Source: Anisakis pegreffii (Eukaryota; Nematoda; Chromadorea; Rhabditida; Anisakidae). Taken from it: a stretch of 64,000 nt of DNA. The stretch's first letter is position 1. Every line of letters begins with the position of its first letter. Location of the stretch: the NCBI GenBank assembly GCA_035041965.1, contig JAPYMA010000223.1, forward strand, positions 21,955 to 85,954. The letters are read 5' to 3'. Both the position numbers and the translations under genes were made by a program. Positions 23,377-37,600 of this stretch are shown piece by piece. The notes under the pieces were generated by a model. That model worked only from the letters and a program-made list of their open reading frames with translations. It made no database searches and was not told where the DNA came from.

Positions 23377-24018
23377 TTAATTAAAATCAGTTAAGGTGAC
23401 AGGATTTTGTGTTGTTGCTTTGTTGTATGTTCGAAGTGAAGTTAAATTATAATTCTGCTCTATCGGGTCCGTTTGAACTCGTTCCAATCGAACGTCATCA
23501 GAATACTTAATGAATTGTCTAAGAATATGTTTAGAATGTGAATTCAAAATCAGTTTCAATTGCTTCATCACATGGCTAACCTTTTTTCTCGTTGAAAGCT
23601 CTTCCTCGTATTTAACATTGTAAGTTGTAAATTTCAAACTTCGTAGTGGAATAAAGTTTGGCATCGTAAAACTGCGTCGGAATGAAATGAATGAACTCAA
23701 TGAATTCTTGAAAGAGAATGAAACAGAAACATAAGCAAATGCTGTTGGAACGAAACTGTTGTGTTTGTAGTGCTTTACATGGTTTTGCGAATTCCTTTCT
23801 TTGCACTTTCTGAATATACAAATAAAAAACACTATCCGGAGATTGATGCGTGTTCCGGGCAAACTTCGGGACAAACTTACTGTAAAAATAGTACACCCGA
23901 TAGGTGTTGAGGGAGTTGAGGGAGATGGCTCAACTAAATGATGGGATAATGGAAATTCAGTTCTATTACGAAAGCTGTCCATATTTAGTCGATAACATGT
24001 ATATTTTCTTGAGACCAC
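23377..24018 (-). CDS. Long unassigned minus-strand ORF, 213 codons
   Basis: A 642-nt open frame ends 144 bp past the esterase D stop, in tail-to-tail orientation. The C-terminal half (TTYNVKYEEELSTRKKVSHV, then MKQLKLILNSHSKHILRQFI and KYSDDVRLERVQTDPIEQN) is polar and helix-like, as real coding sequence tends to be. The N-terminal part overlaps an equally open plus-strand frame (23904-24125) and may be non-coding. It could be the last exon of the gene starting near 24864. No domain is recognised. Confidence 0.3.
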   Translation of the reverse strand: MVSRKYTCYRLNMDSFRNRTEFPLSHHLVEPSPSTPSTPIGCTIFTVSLSRSLPGTRINLRIVFFICIFRKCKERNSQNHVKHYKHNSFVPTAFAYVSVSFSFKNSLSSFISFRRSFTMPNFIPLRSLKFTTYNVKYEEELSTRKKVSHVMKQLKLILNSHSKHILRQFIKYSDDVRLERVQTDPIEQNYNLTSLRTYNKATTQNPVTLTDFN

Positions 24019-24440
24019 AGCATCTTATGGGTCCAGATGTGTGGAGAACCGAGATGCTCGAAGGAAAAGTTGAGGATAAACCTCATTGGAACATATCCCT
24101 GCATTATGGTATTGAAATCAAATGAACAAATTGTTCCGAAACCGTTCAGATACATGACGATGCTTTGGGAATTCTGCTATATCATTGAAACTGTGCATAA
24201 TCAATGGACAACAAATATACTTCTCTGAAGCCAGAGATTCGTCTGCATTCAAATTTTTTTCGAAGATACGTGCTCCCGGGCAAACTCGAGCAAACCTAGT
24301 TTGAAAGTAGTGCTTTGGATGTGTATCGAAGGTATTATTCCTTAGAGCAATTCAGGAATATTTCTGAAACCATACATAATCTGTCAGCAACACATATAAT
24401 TTTCTGAAAGCAGAGAAACTCTTCAATTCGAATGTGTTAG
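23840..24440. repeat. Diverged direct repeats of ~190-450 bp spacing
   Basis: The phrase GTG(t/ctc)CCGGGCAAACT occurs at about 23851 and 24270. The block GAAACtgtgCATAATCaatgg with a CTGAA(g/a)(c)CAGAGA end occurs at about 24188 and again at 24367. The copies are only moderately similar, so this is an old local duplication of unknown nature. Confidence 0.35.
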
Positions 24441-24510
24441 AAACTTGCGAGTACACATTTAATGTGATAAAAGAAAAAAGTAACGCATCGCAACATAACG
24501 CTATCAGCCG

Positions 24511-24864
24511 TTATCCTTTTATCGCATAGATATGAAGAATCGCGGTCAGTATGCCAAACAACAAAACCTGCTCTGCGTCTATACACTCTAACGTCGTTGG
24601 CGCGCTCAGTGTTTTGCGTAAAATTTTTTGATCGACGACGTTTTGGATTTGATCCTTTAAGTTTTTTTCGAAAACTTTTACGATTTCCTGCATAAATTTG
24701 CTGCAAACGAACCGAGCTGCTACTTTGCCGGATAATATATGAAATTCTATGTTCCATATGAGATTAATTCCATTATGTTTAGTGCAATAATGTGCTAGGA
24801 TTTTATATGAATTTGAATAAGTCAATCCTCTTTGATTTGATTTGTGTCTGGCCGGATCGTCCAT
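24511..24864 (-). CDS. Possible COQ10/START-like domain C-terminal fragment
   Basis: A 117-codon ATG frame, or 99 codons if the donor GAGCAG|gttttg at 24568 is used. Its middle, INLIWNIEFHILSGKVAARF followed by FMQEIVKVFEKNLKDQ, resembles in pattern the last strand and long C-terminal helix of COQ10/START-fold proteins (human COQ10 ends in a SFEFRS...FFDEVV...AFERR region). COQ10 proteins bind coenzyme Q in mitochondria. Only the C-terminal part of the fold is covered; upstream exons between 24.9 and 25.6 kb were not found. It lies divergent to gon-4, about 750 bp away. The assignment rests on a weak by-eye match and could be wrong. Confidence 0.3.
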   Translation of the reverse strand: MDDPARHKSNQRGLTYSNSYKILAHYCTKHNGINLIWNIEFHILSGKVAARFVCSKFMQEIVKVFEKNLKDQIQNVVDQKILRKTLSAPTTLECIDAEQVLLFGILTAILHIYAIKG

Positions 24865-25619
24865 GTCGATTCATTGTTAGATTCGTACATTTCAGGTCAA
24901 TTTTTTCGGTGACGAACTTTCGGCGCAACGTTCGATTGCAAGTAGCTGAGATCTGAACCTATTTCATGCGGTGCGTTTGCTGAGCACATAATCGTTCAGC
25001 TATCAGCTTGTGGTGTGTTTCATACATTCTAATGTTTATTCGACGTTGAGACACTGATTCTGATGAATTTGCGTATTGAGACGCGATTAACAGTCTAAAA
25101 ACTTTGTGCAGTCACGAGTAGTCATCAGTTCACTGAACTGTTTGAAAATTATCCTCTCTGTTTACATCATTGAATGGAAATCAGATTACGAGTAAACGTA
25201 ACCTCAGTATAACTTGCAATTTATTAGCTATCTGATTGTCAGATGGAATGGAAAACATAGATTTTTTAAAAATTTTGCGTCTAATGCACCGGACTTTAGC
25301 CCACTGGTCTCTTTCGAAAGTGATCGAATGAAATGAAATTTTAGCATCACGATCAGGCAATTTAAGCATGTTTATCATTAGTATAGGTATCAAAAGATAT
25401 AGCTTGCAAGTCTTATTGCAATTTCTTAAAAGAAATCGTTGATTTGACTTGATTCTATATTAAGAGTGTTGATGAAATCAGGCAGCTGTAAAGATCTTAT
25501 GCAAAACCTCTGTTTCCTAGTATGTGCATTTAGGGTTGAAAAATTACAGTGAAGCAATTGGATGTCCTAGTATGTTTTGTTGAAACTGAATATCAAGCGT
25601 GACACTGTTATCGTGAAAG

Positions 25620-28600
25620 ATGGACAAGAAAGCAGAAGAAACACATTCGAATCTGCATATGGCAAATGCAAATGACTGTAAACCGAGTACAAGTGACATT
25701 GTTATGGAGTCGTTATCGTCGTCTGAAAAGAATTCCGCCGTGGATATCGGTAGTTCAGAAAACGATGGTGGTGATCGTGAAGAAATTGTCAAATTGTGGA
25801 AACAAATGGACGAAAAATTGGAAGACAAAGCAAAAAGCCACAATTTGAGTGCAGTCAACGTAAAAACAATCCTTCACGTGAGTTATACAATAATATGCAC
25901 AAACACATTATACGAAAGTTTCCGTTCAGTTGCCGACCCCTTAATTGATTCACAACGCAAACCTGAATAAAGTTTAAAAAGTTGTTTTAAAATTCCCTAT
26001 CATTTTTTGATTTTTGACTGAATAACATTCATAAGTTGTTCCATTTTTATTCTCCAAACTGCTTTAACAATTTCGAAAAACATGAGTTCAAGTGTTGCTC
26101 CAATTTTGACTTACGACTGCGAAAAAACTCCAAGCTGTAGCGAGCACTATGAAAATTCGAACGGCATAAAAATTGAAAGGGTATGAAAATTTAAAAATCA
26201 CGGAATTGAGACGAAGTCAAGTGTTGATTGCAGATGAAGAGGAATGAATAAAGTAAGAAATTGCAGCATTTGATCAAGAATCCTGGAGTGATTTCGCTGA
26301 TAATGGGTATCGATGATAATGCTTCATTGCCGAATTTGAAACTTACTCGATCAAAAGTGAAGCAGCTATGCAATAACAAAAATAACAACAGCAATAATAA
26401 TGAGGTCAGATATCAACAGCGATCGTCTAATAGTATTCCGACGTACAATATCATCTGAAATGCACTCTGTTTTCGGCATATTTTTATCTTAATCCGTTCT
26501 GTTTATAGAATCGCCGATTGGTCTATTAATACAAGACATATATTGTATTATTTAGTCAGTTCAAACCTGTGAATGATCAACAGACGAATGAATCGTTGTG
26601 ATCGCATCAAAAATCTCGTATTTAATTCTGTGTTCAGAAAGATTTATAGTGATGTTTAGGGAGTGGAACGAAATGTGGTTAGCAATTCACATAGTAATTG
26701 GAACGAGAACGAGGTGGTTGTGGTTCCGAGAGCTGAACGAACGTTTTTGGATGTTGACTATGGGCGTAATGAAGACGATGATGATGACTATAATCCTGAT
26801 TTGGTATGGTGATCGATATTATTGGCATTTTTATTGTCTTTTTTAATCGTTAACATCAATGAAGATATCATTTCATCGAGATTATTATCATTTTGCCATC
26901 TTAACTTCGAGCTGAGATACGATTATATTGATATTCAGTAGCTGAATCAGTTGCCAGAAAATGTATTAGAAACGAGATGAAAACAATATTCTAGGATGAA
27001 GCAGCATTGGGCAGTGATGCTGAGTTGGATGAGGCCGAAGCCACTCTAGATGATTGTTCGAATAGAACCCTACAGGTGTTTTTTGAAACTGTTTTAATTT
27101 CTTCCATTTGAATTCTTTTTTCATTGTTTTCACGTTTGTACCACAGCTGTTCGATTGTTTAGCATCAAAAATTTGCAACGATCACGAAGGAATAATCTTG
27201 CTGATGATTGTTAAAGGCATAAAAAATATGCAATAATTCAGTGGAAATTGATTTGGAGGAATTGTTCGGAAAGGTGGAAATATTAGTGGAAAAAATGGGA
27301 TGATTCGAATGCGATTGTTTGTTGATTAACGGTGATATGATGTTAAGATAATGGATGAGAGTGATGCGGATCAAGAGCAAGATCAGCCAGCACTGCACAC
27401 TCGATCCAGATACCCGAATGCTTGCAGCGCAGATGCAGCAGCGATCGCATCCACATCAGCATTGCCAATCGATGATGACGCACTGCTGTTCGGTGATGAT
27501 GTACTCTTGTATTCAGCTATTGATGACCCTGATTATATGGATTTCATCACTACACTGAATGATCCGACTCGTTACGATGTTGTTGACGGTGACTAGCTTG
27601 ATTTGTTTTATTCTCATTCAAAATTTGACTTGTTTTATTGTATTCATTCATTTATGTGAATTCATCATTGAATTCATTCTCTGCGATTGTTTGCATTATT
27701 CTTTCTTTTTGGTCATTCAACGGAATAGTTTAAGTACACTGATACGCAGTTCGTTTTTGTGATCTGATGGAATTTTTTGAGAGAATCCACAGATTTGTTT
27801 CAACAAAAACATTCGACTGCTACTTATATTCTTCGTAACTTCCGTTTGAAATAATCGGAGACATGGATATTTAAGAAAGCATTCGATGTTGTGTAGAATA
27901 TCTAAATTGCAGAGTCGGAAGATGATCCCGAATACAATTTTATGTGTGATCTGGAATGTGAGGAAACGCCTGAACGAGATGAATTGAGAATGGATCGTGG
28001 AACGGAGATTCCAATGCGCGAAGTGGAGAATCTACTGCAAGATTTGCTTGACTGTGGTTTGACGAACGCTAACAGTCATAATCAGCAATTCAATGAAACA
28101 ATAACTCAAGAACATTGCGATCACAACGAATCCACAGCGACGCATCAATACAACACTCAAGAGAATAAAGGTGCTAATGATGCAGCCTACAACAGTGGTC
28201 ATTTACCACAATCAACCTCGAAAACGAAGCGCCACAAAAATGCATCGGATCATCATCAGCTATTCACCGATCATATCATTGTTCTAATGAACGCAACAGA
28301 TGAAGACTTGCAAAAAATATCGTTGCAATCGGCCATCCTTGACGATACGTCCACCGGCAAACGACCGCAGTTCACAAGCTCTGAACTGGAACAACTACAG
28401 ATACAAATGACAAAGGTCGTTTGCGTTATTCCATCCGTATTCATTTACTGAACACGTTTCGAAAATTGTTTCATCGTGTCGATTGATCGTTGCTGGTTGT
28501 GTTTCATCGGTATGAAATTTTCGCCATGAAACTAAAGGGCTTTTGTGAAGTGTTGATTTCATAAGTGATCCTTTTTCAGCATGTTCAATTGTTAACACAA

Positions 28601-31600
28601 TTTATGGTGGGATGTCATTTTGACGAATCACTTTTCGACTTACGAAACGAATATCAGAAAATGATAGTTAGTTTTGAGCGTTATTTTTGAATTGCTTGAT
28701 TGAGGCTGTTTCGCTTTTTTGTTTTTCTTCACTTTTTGTATTGATCGTATCGAATCGAGTTAGCATACGATATGAAGTGAATATATTTGAGAATGACTTG
28801 TACGAACACAGTACCAATCAACCGTCAACATCGATATTCGCGAATATAAAGAATCTAGAGGCGAGTATTGTAACATGTCACGATGCGGTCAATTGTGAGA
28901 CTGTGCTCTTTCCACAGCTCGAAGAGCCACGTTATAAAAAATGTAAGCTTCATTTGTTCTGAACTCTTCCTTCCAATTGAATACTTTATTCCCTTGAAAA
29001 ATTCGTTTGTTTGATGAAATAAGTTCACATTCAGAATTGCTACCAAATGATTTCCAGCAAATAATTATTCTCAAATGATTTTTTTCTTCAGTGAATGTAC
29101 CTCTTGCACAGACCATGCTGGTTTTGGGACGAAGTAATGCGTTGTTGTATCCAGAATTAATGCCTACGGTAATGCTTTCAGTCCTAATTCCTCCACAATA
29201 CGTGCATGATTACACAGTTCCATAATCAATCCGCTTTCAAGTTTTTATTTAATGACTGTTTCGATTAAGTTATGCGATTGTATGAATTCGCTTCATTGTT
29301 CTTAAGAGGTGTCTTGCAATTATCGTCAAGTTGAATTCATTCTTTTTCAAGCTCACTGAATTGGTTTCAGTTCATTGGTTAAACTGGTTAGATACAATAT
29401 CATTTGTCGTATATTTCATAGAATATTTTGATTATAATCTAATATGCCTTATTGTATCATTGCGATGATTACAGGTTCGGCTACGTGCACAACCGTCCTA
29501 TTATCAGTACTTTACGGCAGCTGAAGAGTGCTTGTTGGCAATGGGACAGTACATGTTCTCGGATGTGCCGCACTCAACATCGTCGAAGCGTGACGGTCGC
29601 AATACCCTGATCGTTCGTCATTTCTTACCCAACAAACAAGTCTCGCAGATACGTCTTCACATGAAGAACTTTCGGTTCAGTCATGAACCAATCTATACGA
29701 TTATTGCGGTAGGTAGCGCTGATATACTTTTGTTGGTCTTGTTGGCTATTCAATAAAAGTTGCTCTCTTTGGTTTATTTGGAAGAAAAATTTGCATTATT
29801 TTTGAGAATGAATTTCTGTATTGAATTTTTACTGGAAGAATATTCAAATCTCTATTTGTATTCGTTTAAATTTGCTGAAAAGAAAATTTGACGTTTTGTT
29901 TAGCGCTAAATATTGTTTACCAGAAGTATTACCAGAACGCTAAATGTTGAACTTTTTAATGTTCGCATTTGAAAATTAACTTTCGAACGTGATGCATCGA
30001 CATGGTTTTTGGTATGCGTAGAGTTCTTTTCGGAGGAATGAAAAGCAATTTTCTGTGCGAGCTTTCAATCGTACGAGCTGAACGCCGCATCAGTATTGAC
30101 AATGATTTCTCTTATCGTTCGAAATTATCATTTACTCTCGTTTGGCATTTAAGCGTGCCGAACAAGGAATGGTCACTATGATATTCCCTCCAGAAAAAGC
30201 TGATACTGCTCAATCAACTGTGCCTTATTTGTGGCCTGAAAATGTTCAGCCGAGATGGTTACAGGTAATTGTTTATGTGCTGTTCATTTATTGATAGGAG
30301 TTGAGGATGCAAAGAGACCCAGTTACTTAACTTTGGCTGCTAGATGGTGGTGTCATTGTTGTATTTTGCTCGAAATTATAGTTTAGTTTACATATTATGG
30401 TGAAATTGTAAATTTGAGGCTAAAACAATGCGCACGGAAACATTGCGAGCATTGTGGCAAGCAACGTTATAAACGTTTGATAGCCTGGCCGATCCAGTCA
30501 TTATGGTGAAATTCATTTTGCATCAATGCGGTCGATCTGCAGAGCGCACTTTCGTAATTTAGATATGTTTTTGAGCGAATGAAGTTGTCATTATTATTGC
30601 TATTAAGATTATTGTTGTTGTTATTGAAAAGTATTTTGCAGATGCTTAATAAGGATACTTTCTGTCGAAGCACGGTTGTGTCTTCAGATTCTCTGACGGT
30701 ACCGTTGAATCTTCTTAAAAGTCAGTTATCTTCTCCTTCTACGGCTAATTTTGATGTAACAATTCGACTTTTGCCAAAAACTGATGATTTGTCACCAGAG
30801 CAGTCATCATTGAACGACGCAGAAGGTATAATAATAAGACGACTACCGAGAAGTGGCGATTCTACACCAACACGACAATCGCCGTCTCAGTTTGAGGTTC
30901 GTAATTATTAGATATTGCCACTTTTTTATCTCTTTTTCAACGCAGTTAAAATGCATTCATGAGTTTTACTAAAAATTAAAGATGAGTTTCTTGTTAATTA
31001 TGAAAACTGTTGGTGTAAGTGGTGGATTACGATTGATTTATAACCGAGACGCAGTCTGCATTTAGCTTCATGTGAGCTCATTCAACAAGCTAGAAATTGT
31101 ATTCACTTCGAAACTGATGTGTTTTGCTCATATTGAAGGAATGAATACCGTTTGTTAGCAAGGAGTTTTTGTCAAGAAAAAAAAAAAACTTACAAAGGAA
31201 TTGAAAATTCCATGTTTGCGTTGATCAAAATTTGTTCATGCCATATTGTTGCAGAATTGTTGTGATAGAGATCGAAACGTTCATATGATTAATTCGGTGA
31301 GTTTAAAAGATCAGGAACGGACACTTGAACAAAGCCAAAAAGAAACAGATTTGGAAAGTGGCGAAAATATCGATATTAATGCGTCATGTGCACTTTCGAA
31401 GGGAACAAATGTATTGATAACATCTGATGCACCAATGGCGGACCATACTGGACAACAAATTAGTGAAATAAAACGGAAATCATCGTTGGAAACATTTGGA
31501 GAACATGTTATTATTCCCACGAAACGACCGTCAAAAATTGTGAGAATTCGTGAGGGGCATGTAGTTAGTGAAGAGACATTACGAGAGGATTTTGATGATG

Positions 31601-34600
31601 CTCGGAGAAGCGAACGGGAACAACGCCTTATAAACGAACCACCAAATCATTCGAAAGAGATGATCATTGCTATTGATCAATCGGTGAACTGCAGCACCAA
31701 CAATAATGCCTCTGAATGTGGAACAAGTGAAATAACGACAAGATTAAGCGACTCGAAAGCACGATTGCTGAGAGCAGATCATGATGTTGATAGTGATATG
31801 GTAGTGGAAGAAGTTACTGCGAGTAAGAGGAAAATCGTTTGTGATAAGTCTAATTCTGAAAAGACTTCCACATTAACGACCCTCAATCAGCAAAGGAATG
31901 AAGTGAGGTTAAGTATTAGTGATAACAATGGTAATACTGATAATAATGAATCTCAGCACAGTACACCGACAATAGCAATGAACTGTAACAGGCAGTCGTC
32001 AAACGACGGTGTCTCGAACGTTGAACAAGCATTTGATCCAGCTGAAGCAGCTAATTGTCCTCCTTATATTGGCGTATCACCTCCATCGTCATTGCCAATC
32101 GCACCGACGCCGTGTCAATTCATTATGTTACCGGTGGTACCGAACTGTCAAATAATCGTGGTCACACAGCCCGTCGCAGATGCAAATACACATCAGCCCG
32201 TTATATTAAGCGCTCCAACCCTAACTGAGACACCATCCCAAGTTCCATCAGAAGTGCATTTCCAGAATCAGAGTGCAAGTTTCATTCAAGTTCCAGCCCA
32301 AGTCGCAATAACCCAGCCATCGATTTTAGTGAATGAATCAGTAAAAATGAATAATTCACCAACAACAATGAATAGTCAGTTAACAGCACCAGAAACAGCT
32401 ATCTCAGTGTCAGCATCCGTATCAACTGCAGATGTAACTCAACAAGCAAATAACGTATCTATCGAGACGAATAATACCTCTCAAAACCATCTAGTTGCCA
32501 CCCTACCATCAGTTTCTTGTCAGGATCCAATTACAAATCAAAATTCATCTGATGATGTTTCGGGAAATCATCAGATTGAAAAATCGTCAACTGAAGACGG
32601 CTCTTCTCATGAACAACCGACTACCTCATCAACTAGCGAATCTTATGAAAGTCATGCAAAGTCATCATCTGGGGCGGAATCTGGCGAAACACCGTCGGTA
32701 TCTGATCCGCTTCTACTGTCGAAATGTTCCAGATCGATCACCAGAACTGATGCATCCGACAAGCTGAAAATAGCAAAGCAACATAAATTCGCTGGTAATT
32801 TTGAGGCGAACCTTGAAAATTCTATTGATAGTTCACCACACAATGAAAATCACGACAATATAAAGCAGAGAAGCAGTACATCAGAAGAAATGAATAGCAT
32901 CACAACATTTAGTGATCCGAGTCCATCACAAGTAAAAGACAAAGACATGCATGCAGCAACTTTACCGGTTCTCGAACATATGCCAGATATAGAGACTGAT
33001 CGTAAGCAGCATGCTAATCGCCGACATTTCCAACCTGTTCGTCATGCTCAAAATAATGATAAATGTAAAAATCCCGTTCAGAATTCTCATCAATTTGCAT
33101 CATCTGCTTCTTTCTATTCGTCGATTATGATGACTGCAGCAGTAATACCTCAAAAACAGCAATCGTCGTCATTATTTGATAGTGTCTCACCTTCCAGAGC
33201 ACTCTCATCTCCAGATCTACACAAAATCACTTTATCACCTGATTCTGATACGGATTATTTTTCGGATACATATCAGCATTCGGATTCCGCTGTATCACCG
33301 GCAAGAGTCAGCTCTTCTGCAGTTGCCGTCTCTCCACCGAGGCAGTCATCGCCCCTGGAACGAGGTCGCAGTCAGTGTTATTCATCTTCATCTGAAGATT
33401 ATGAGGATTCCAACAGTGGGTTGACAGTGTTGTTCGCAAACACGAGTAGAGAGAACAGCGGGAGGATTAGTTCGAGAGCTGTGTTAGAGACTAATAACAG
33501 TGGACTCAATGATAGTGACAGTATCAATAATAATATCAGTGATCAGCACAATGACACTGCCAGTTCAATGATTACTAGTAGTGAGCGACAATGTGCTCAG
33601 GACAGCGATGACGATAATGCGAATGACAATGATAAGGGAAATAATGATGTGGATAGAAAGCATACACCAACGCCACCTCCACGAACTCCAGATTGGCACT
33701 CATCTTCAAACATGTATTTGAGTTTCATTGACGACTCAGCTTCGAAAACGCGATTCACTGGTATGTTTGTGCTTTCTTTCCTCTTCGTTTTTGATTATCA
33801 TATTCTTGAATCGCATTCAACTCTCGTACCTCATTTGTGCAGTTAATTAGCTCAATTCAAATCCTCCTTCTTTCCTTATTGAAGTGACTCATGATTCCTT
33901 CAGATGGTGAAGGTTCACAAGCACCATGGCGATGTGACGGTTGGACACCGAAAACTCCAGGAGAACCTGTTAAGTCGATTACGAAAGATGAACAGAGGTA
34001 TGATAATAGGCTTTGTCGTGGAATTGGTTCATTGGTCATTCGTTGTTTTTGTTCCACTTAAAAAAGTTGATGTACTCTTGCCTAATAAAAGACATTCTCT
34101 ATGAATACGAACACTGATTCGCTATGGAAGTGTTGTTTATGATGTGCACGAATCGAATTGATTGTTTTCTGCTGGTTATTTGCATTAATGAATCATTTCA
34201 GTGATGTGAATAGAAAAGCGAAGGTGGCAAAGAACTTATTCGCAACATTTGATGATAATAGCGATAATGAACGGAATATTATCGTGTCACCCACCGAAAA
34301 CCAACAAAGATCATCACCCTCACCATGTCATACTTCGAATGAATCTCCTCTTCAATCGACGGATATTTCTCGCCAATGGCCTTCTCAATCCAAAACGGCA
34401 ACTACAGAATTTACTACTCAATTGTTATCAACTAAACAGCAATCTGATGATGGTGCCACACGATGCTCATCACAATATGAAACAATTCGATCAGTTTTTA
34501 ACAATGACAACGTAGAAATGGATAGCACGAGCATGAGAACGTCTTCTAATCTGAAGAGTATTCATCAAACGAATGATAATAGTTCCATCAATGATAGCCA

Positions 34601-37600
34601 TAACAATACGGATCAAATAAGCGGCAATGCAAGCGAACTTCTCATTGATAATCGGAACAGGAAACGTAAGCGTAAAGAGAGATTAGTGGATGGTTTACGA
34701 GGGATGTTGAATTCGAATCATCGCGCTAAACAAATGCGTGCGATGAGTGGTGTGATTATGGATGACTTCAAACAGAAACTCTTCATGCATCAACACAAAA
34801 TACATTCCATTCAGCAGTTAATCACTGCACAACAACCTTCCACACAGGTTTACAGTCTGTTTATCCGTTGTTTGATTTACTCAATGGTAATGGAAGTTTT
34901 TTTCCCCTGAACTCCGTTTGTTCACCGTCAACTTTTATTATGTGCCGTCTTGTAACCACCTTTTATAAGTATTTTCTTACAATCATTTGCATAAAATTGA
35001 GAATATTGTTTTGATCGTTGATGAAAGGATTTTGATAATGGTAGGCAGGTTGTTTTTATTTGGATCAAACCTATACAATATGAATCCTTAATAAGTTTTA
35101 TTTTTCTTGATGATGGCTGGCACTAGACAGTGATAGCATTTTTGAGTGAATTGTTCACACTGGCAAAAAATTTAAGTTTTTTGCTATTCGCTATTCTCAA
35201 TGATTCAGTGTCGTTACAGATGTTCGAAAAGCTGCAAGAGATCCTGGGCAGCGAGCATGAATCATTACTCATTCTTGTATCGTTTCTTTTTCCGCAGCAC
35301 TTATTGCCCGAGCAGTTCATCGCGAATCCAATGCGAAAGGTGTATGCGAATGCTTTAGAAATGATACTCAATATTGAGGTGAATAAGGCGATTTCTTTGT
35401 GCATTTGCTTAACTTTTGCTCCTTCGTTTTTTGCTCATTGATATAAGTTGAATTGGGTGTGTTACTTTTTGCTTAAGTAACTTCAAATGAAACAACGTCG
35501 AGCTTCCTTCAGAAAATAAGTTTCATGAATACTCTTGTTGTTATGTAGTTACAGTCGTTGCATTCTATGTGAGCATATCAATGACAGTCATTGTCAGTGC
35601 TTTTGCTAATAATTGATTGAATTGAATGCCTATGAGATGACACTAAGAATGTTGATGAAAGCATTTATTGCTCGAGCAAAAAAAATCAATGCATCTATTC
35701 AGTCAGGAATATGTAGAATTACGGATATCTGATTTATATTCAGTAGTTAGCGATGATTTACATTGATTATGCTATCTTTCCAGATGGCTTTAATTAAGCT
35801 GTATAATTTTTAATCAAATTTAAAGGCTTACGCTACATTCGGAGGTTCAAAGTTAACGGCAAGATCGATATTTCGATCGATTCGTGAACTTGGTTAGTTA
35901 GTCGGTTTCAGTTGTGCATTATTTGCTGTTTATCGTTTCTTGTGTTTCATCTGAACAAGTTCATTTGAGGTTGATGATAGGTACGTTTTTGGTACGTATA
36001 TAAAAGATTATGAATTTTGTAATGAATATCAGTGGTATAACGTGATGTGTTGTTAGTGGATGAGAAATGATCAGCTATTACTATTATTAGGTGGTGTATT
36101 GATATTGGTTTAGGTCCATTCTGTAGGAGCGATGAGCTTGAAAAACGATTGTATGAACTGATCGGCAGCGAGCATCCTCTGTGGAGTGCTCTTTCAGCAC
36201 ATCTACCAACAGCAGCACATCACCAAATGTTTGTGGTGGTTCTTATTAAATTCTTATTTTATGCAGATAGCGTTATGCAGATAGTGCAGATATTCACCTT
36301 ATGCAGATAGTGTTGCCTTTAACAAACTCAAAAGTATTCAAAGAATGTGAATGAAAAATATTAATTGTTACTAAAGTAGATCATATATGGCATGATGAGA
36401 TGGTGCTTGGTTGAAAATTGGAGTGTTTGGTTGTGGAATAATTTCAAGATTGCTCGGAGTATCATCTGTTTAACATTACTTGCAGTTTAAAGACTGAAGT
36501 TCGTATTCGTTTGAAACTTTCAAAGTGATTGCAGATGAATAGTTAAGTTGAGTGCTGTTTGGATTTGACGATGGAATTGTGTTGAATTGAATAGAGTTAA
36601 TAAGGTTTTGAGTTTAGACATCAAAATTATGAATACGAAAGTGTGGATATGCAAGAGTGGAGCGAGCAAGACGCGCGATGGGAACACGTTGATGTTTCTT
36701 GTGTGCGCAAATCGGATGCTGACAAGAAGAGGAAACCAGCTGTTATCAATAACGGTAAACTTCATGTGGAGAAGAAGTGCGTGGCGATTTTTTTTTATTT
36801 TATTCCATTTTATTCGTTTGTTTGTTATTTCAAAAAAAAAGACAGTAATAGTGACAGATCATGGAGGATAGGTAAGGTATATGTTCTGGAATGGTTTATG
36901 TTTGATGGGATAATTGCATACGGAGAAAAAAATAAGTCAAATAAGTCAAACTTTGGGTAATTGACTAGTTAACGTGATTTCGAAACAAAAAAAGTTGACA
37001 ATGTGAATAGCATTTCCGCTGAATTTCATGATCAACTTGCTTTGTGGTTTTGCTCAAGATTGGATTAAGTCTCGGGCTAAAGGTAAGCGGGAAGAAAGTT
37101 TAAAATCCAATCCCGACGTCAAGTAAAATTGTAATCACGAGGCGTTGTTTCCATTCCTGGTTACAACTTGAGAACGCGATCAGCGCACTTCAAAGTTTTT
37201 CTTGTATTCATAATAGCACCACCATAACAGCTGTTTTTGTTTCCATGTGATTCCGTGACCGGTCAATCTGCCTAAAGACATTTAGCCTAACGACAGTTTT
37301 TCTAAAGACACATTGCCTAATGGACAATTTATCTAACGGACAGTTTGCCTAAGGGACAATTTGCCGAACGGACATTTTGGCTCACGGATAGTTTGCCCCA
37401 CTTACGGTTTTTTCAATGGATATTTCGCCCAATAGGCAATGTGTTCCTTAGTAAACTGTCCGTTGGGCAAACTGTCGTTAGGCTAAATGTCTGTAGGCAG
37501 ATTGACCGGGTACCGTATGATTTTTTTCATTAAAATTTCTTCACTCTAAGCGATCATTTCTTGCCTCTTGTTTTCAGAGGTAAAGTATACGAGGCGAGTG

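Noticed and set aside
31311..33424. Alternative-frame ORFs inside the large gon-4 exon
   Set aside because: The main frame is open for 835 codons and in phase with flanking GON-4-like exons; the others are short overlaps.
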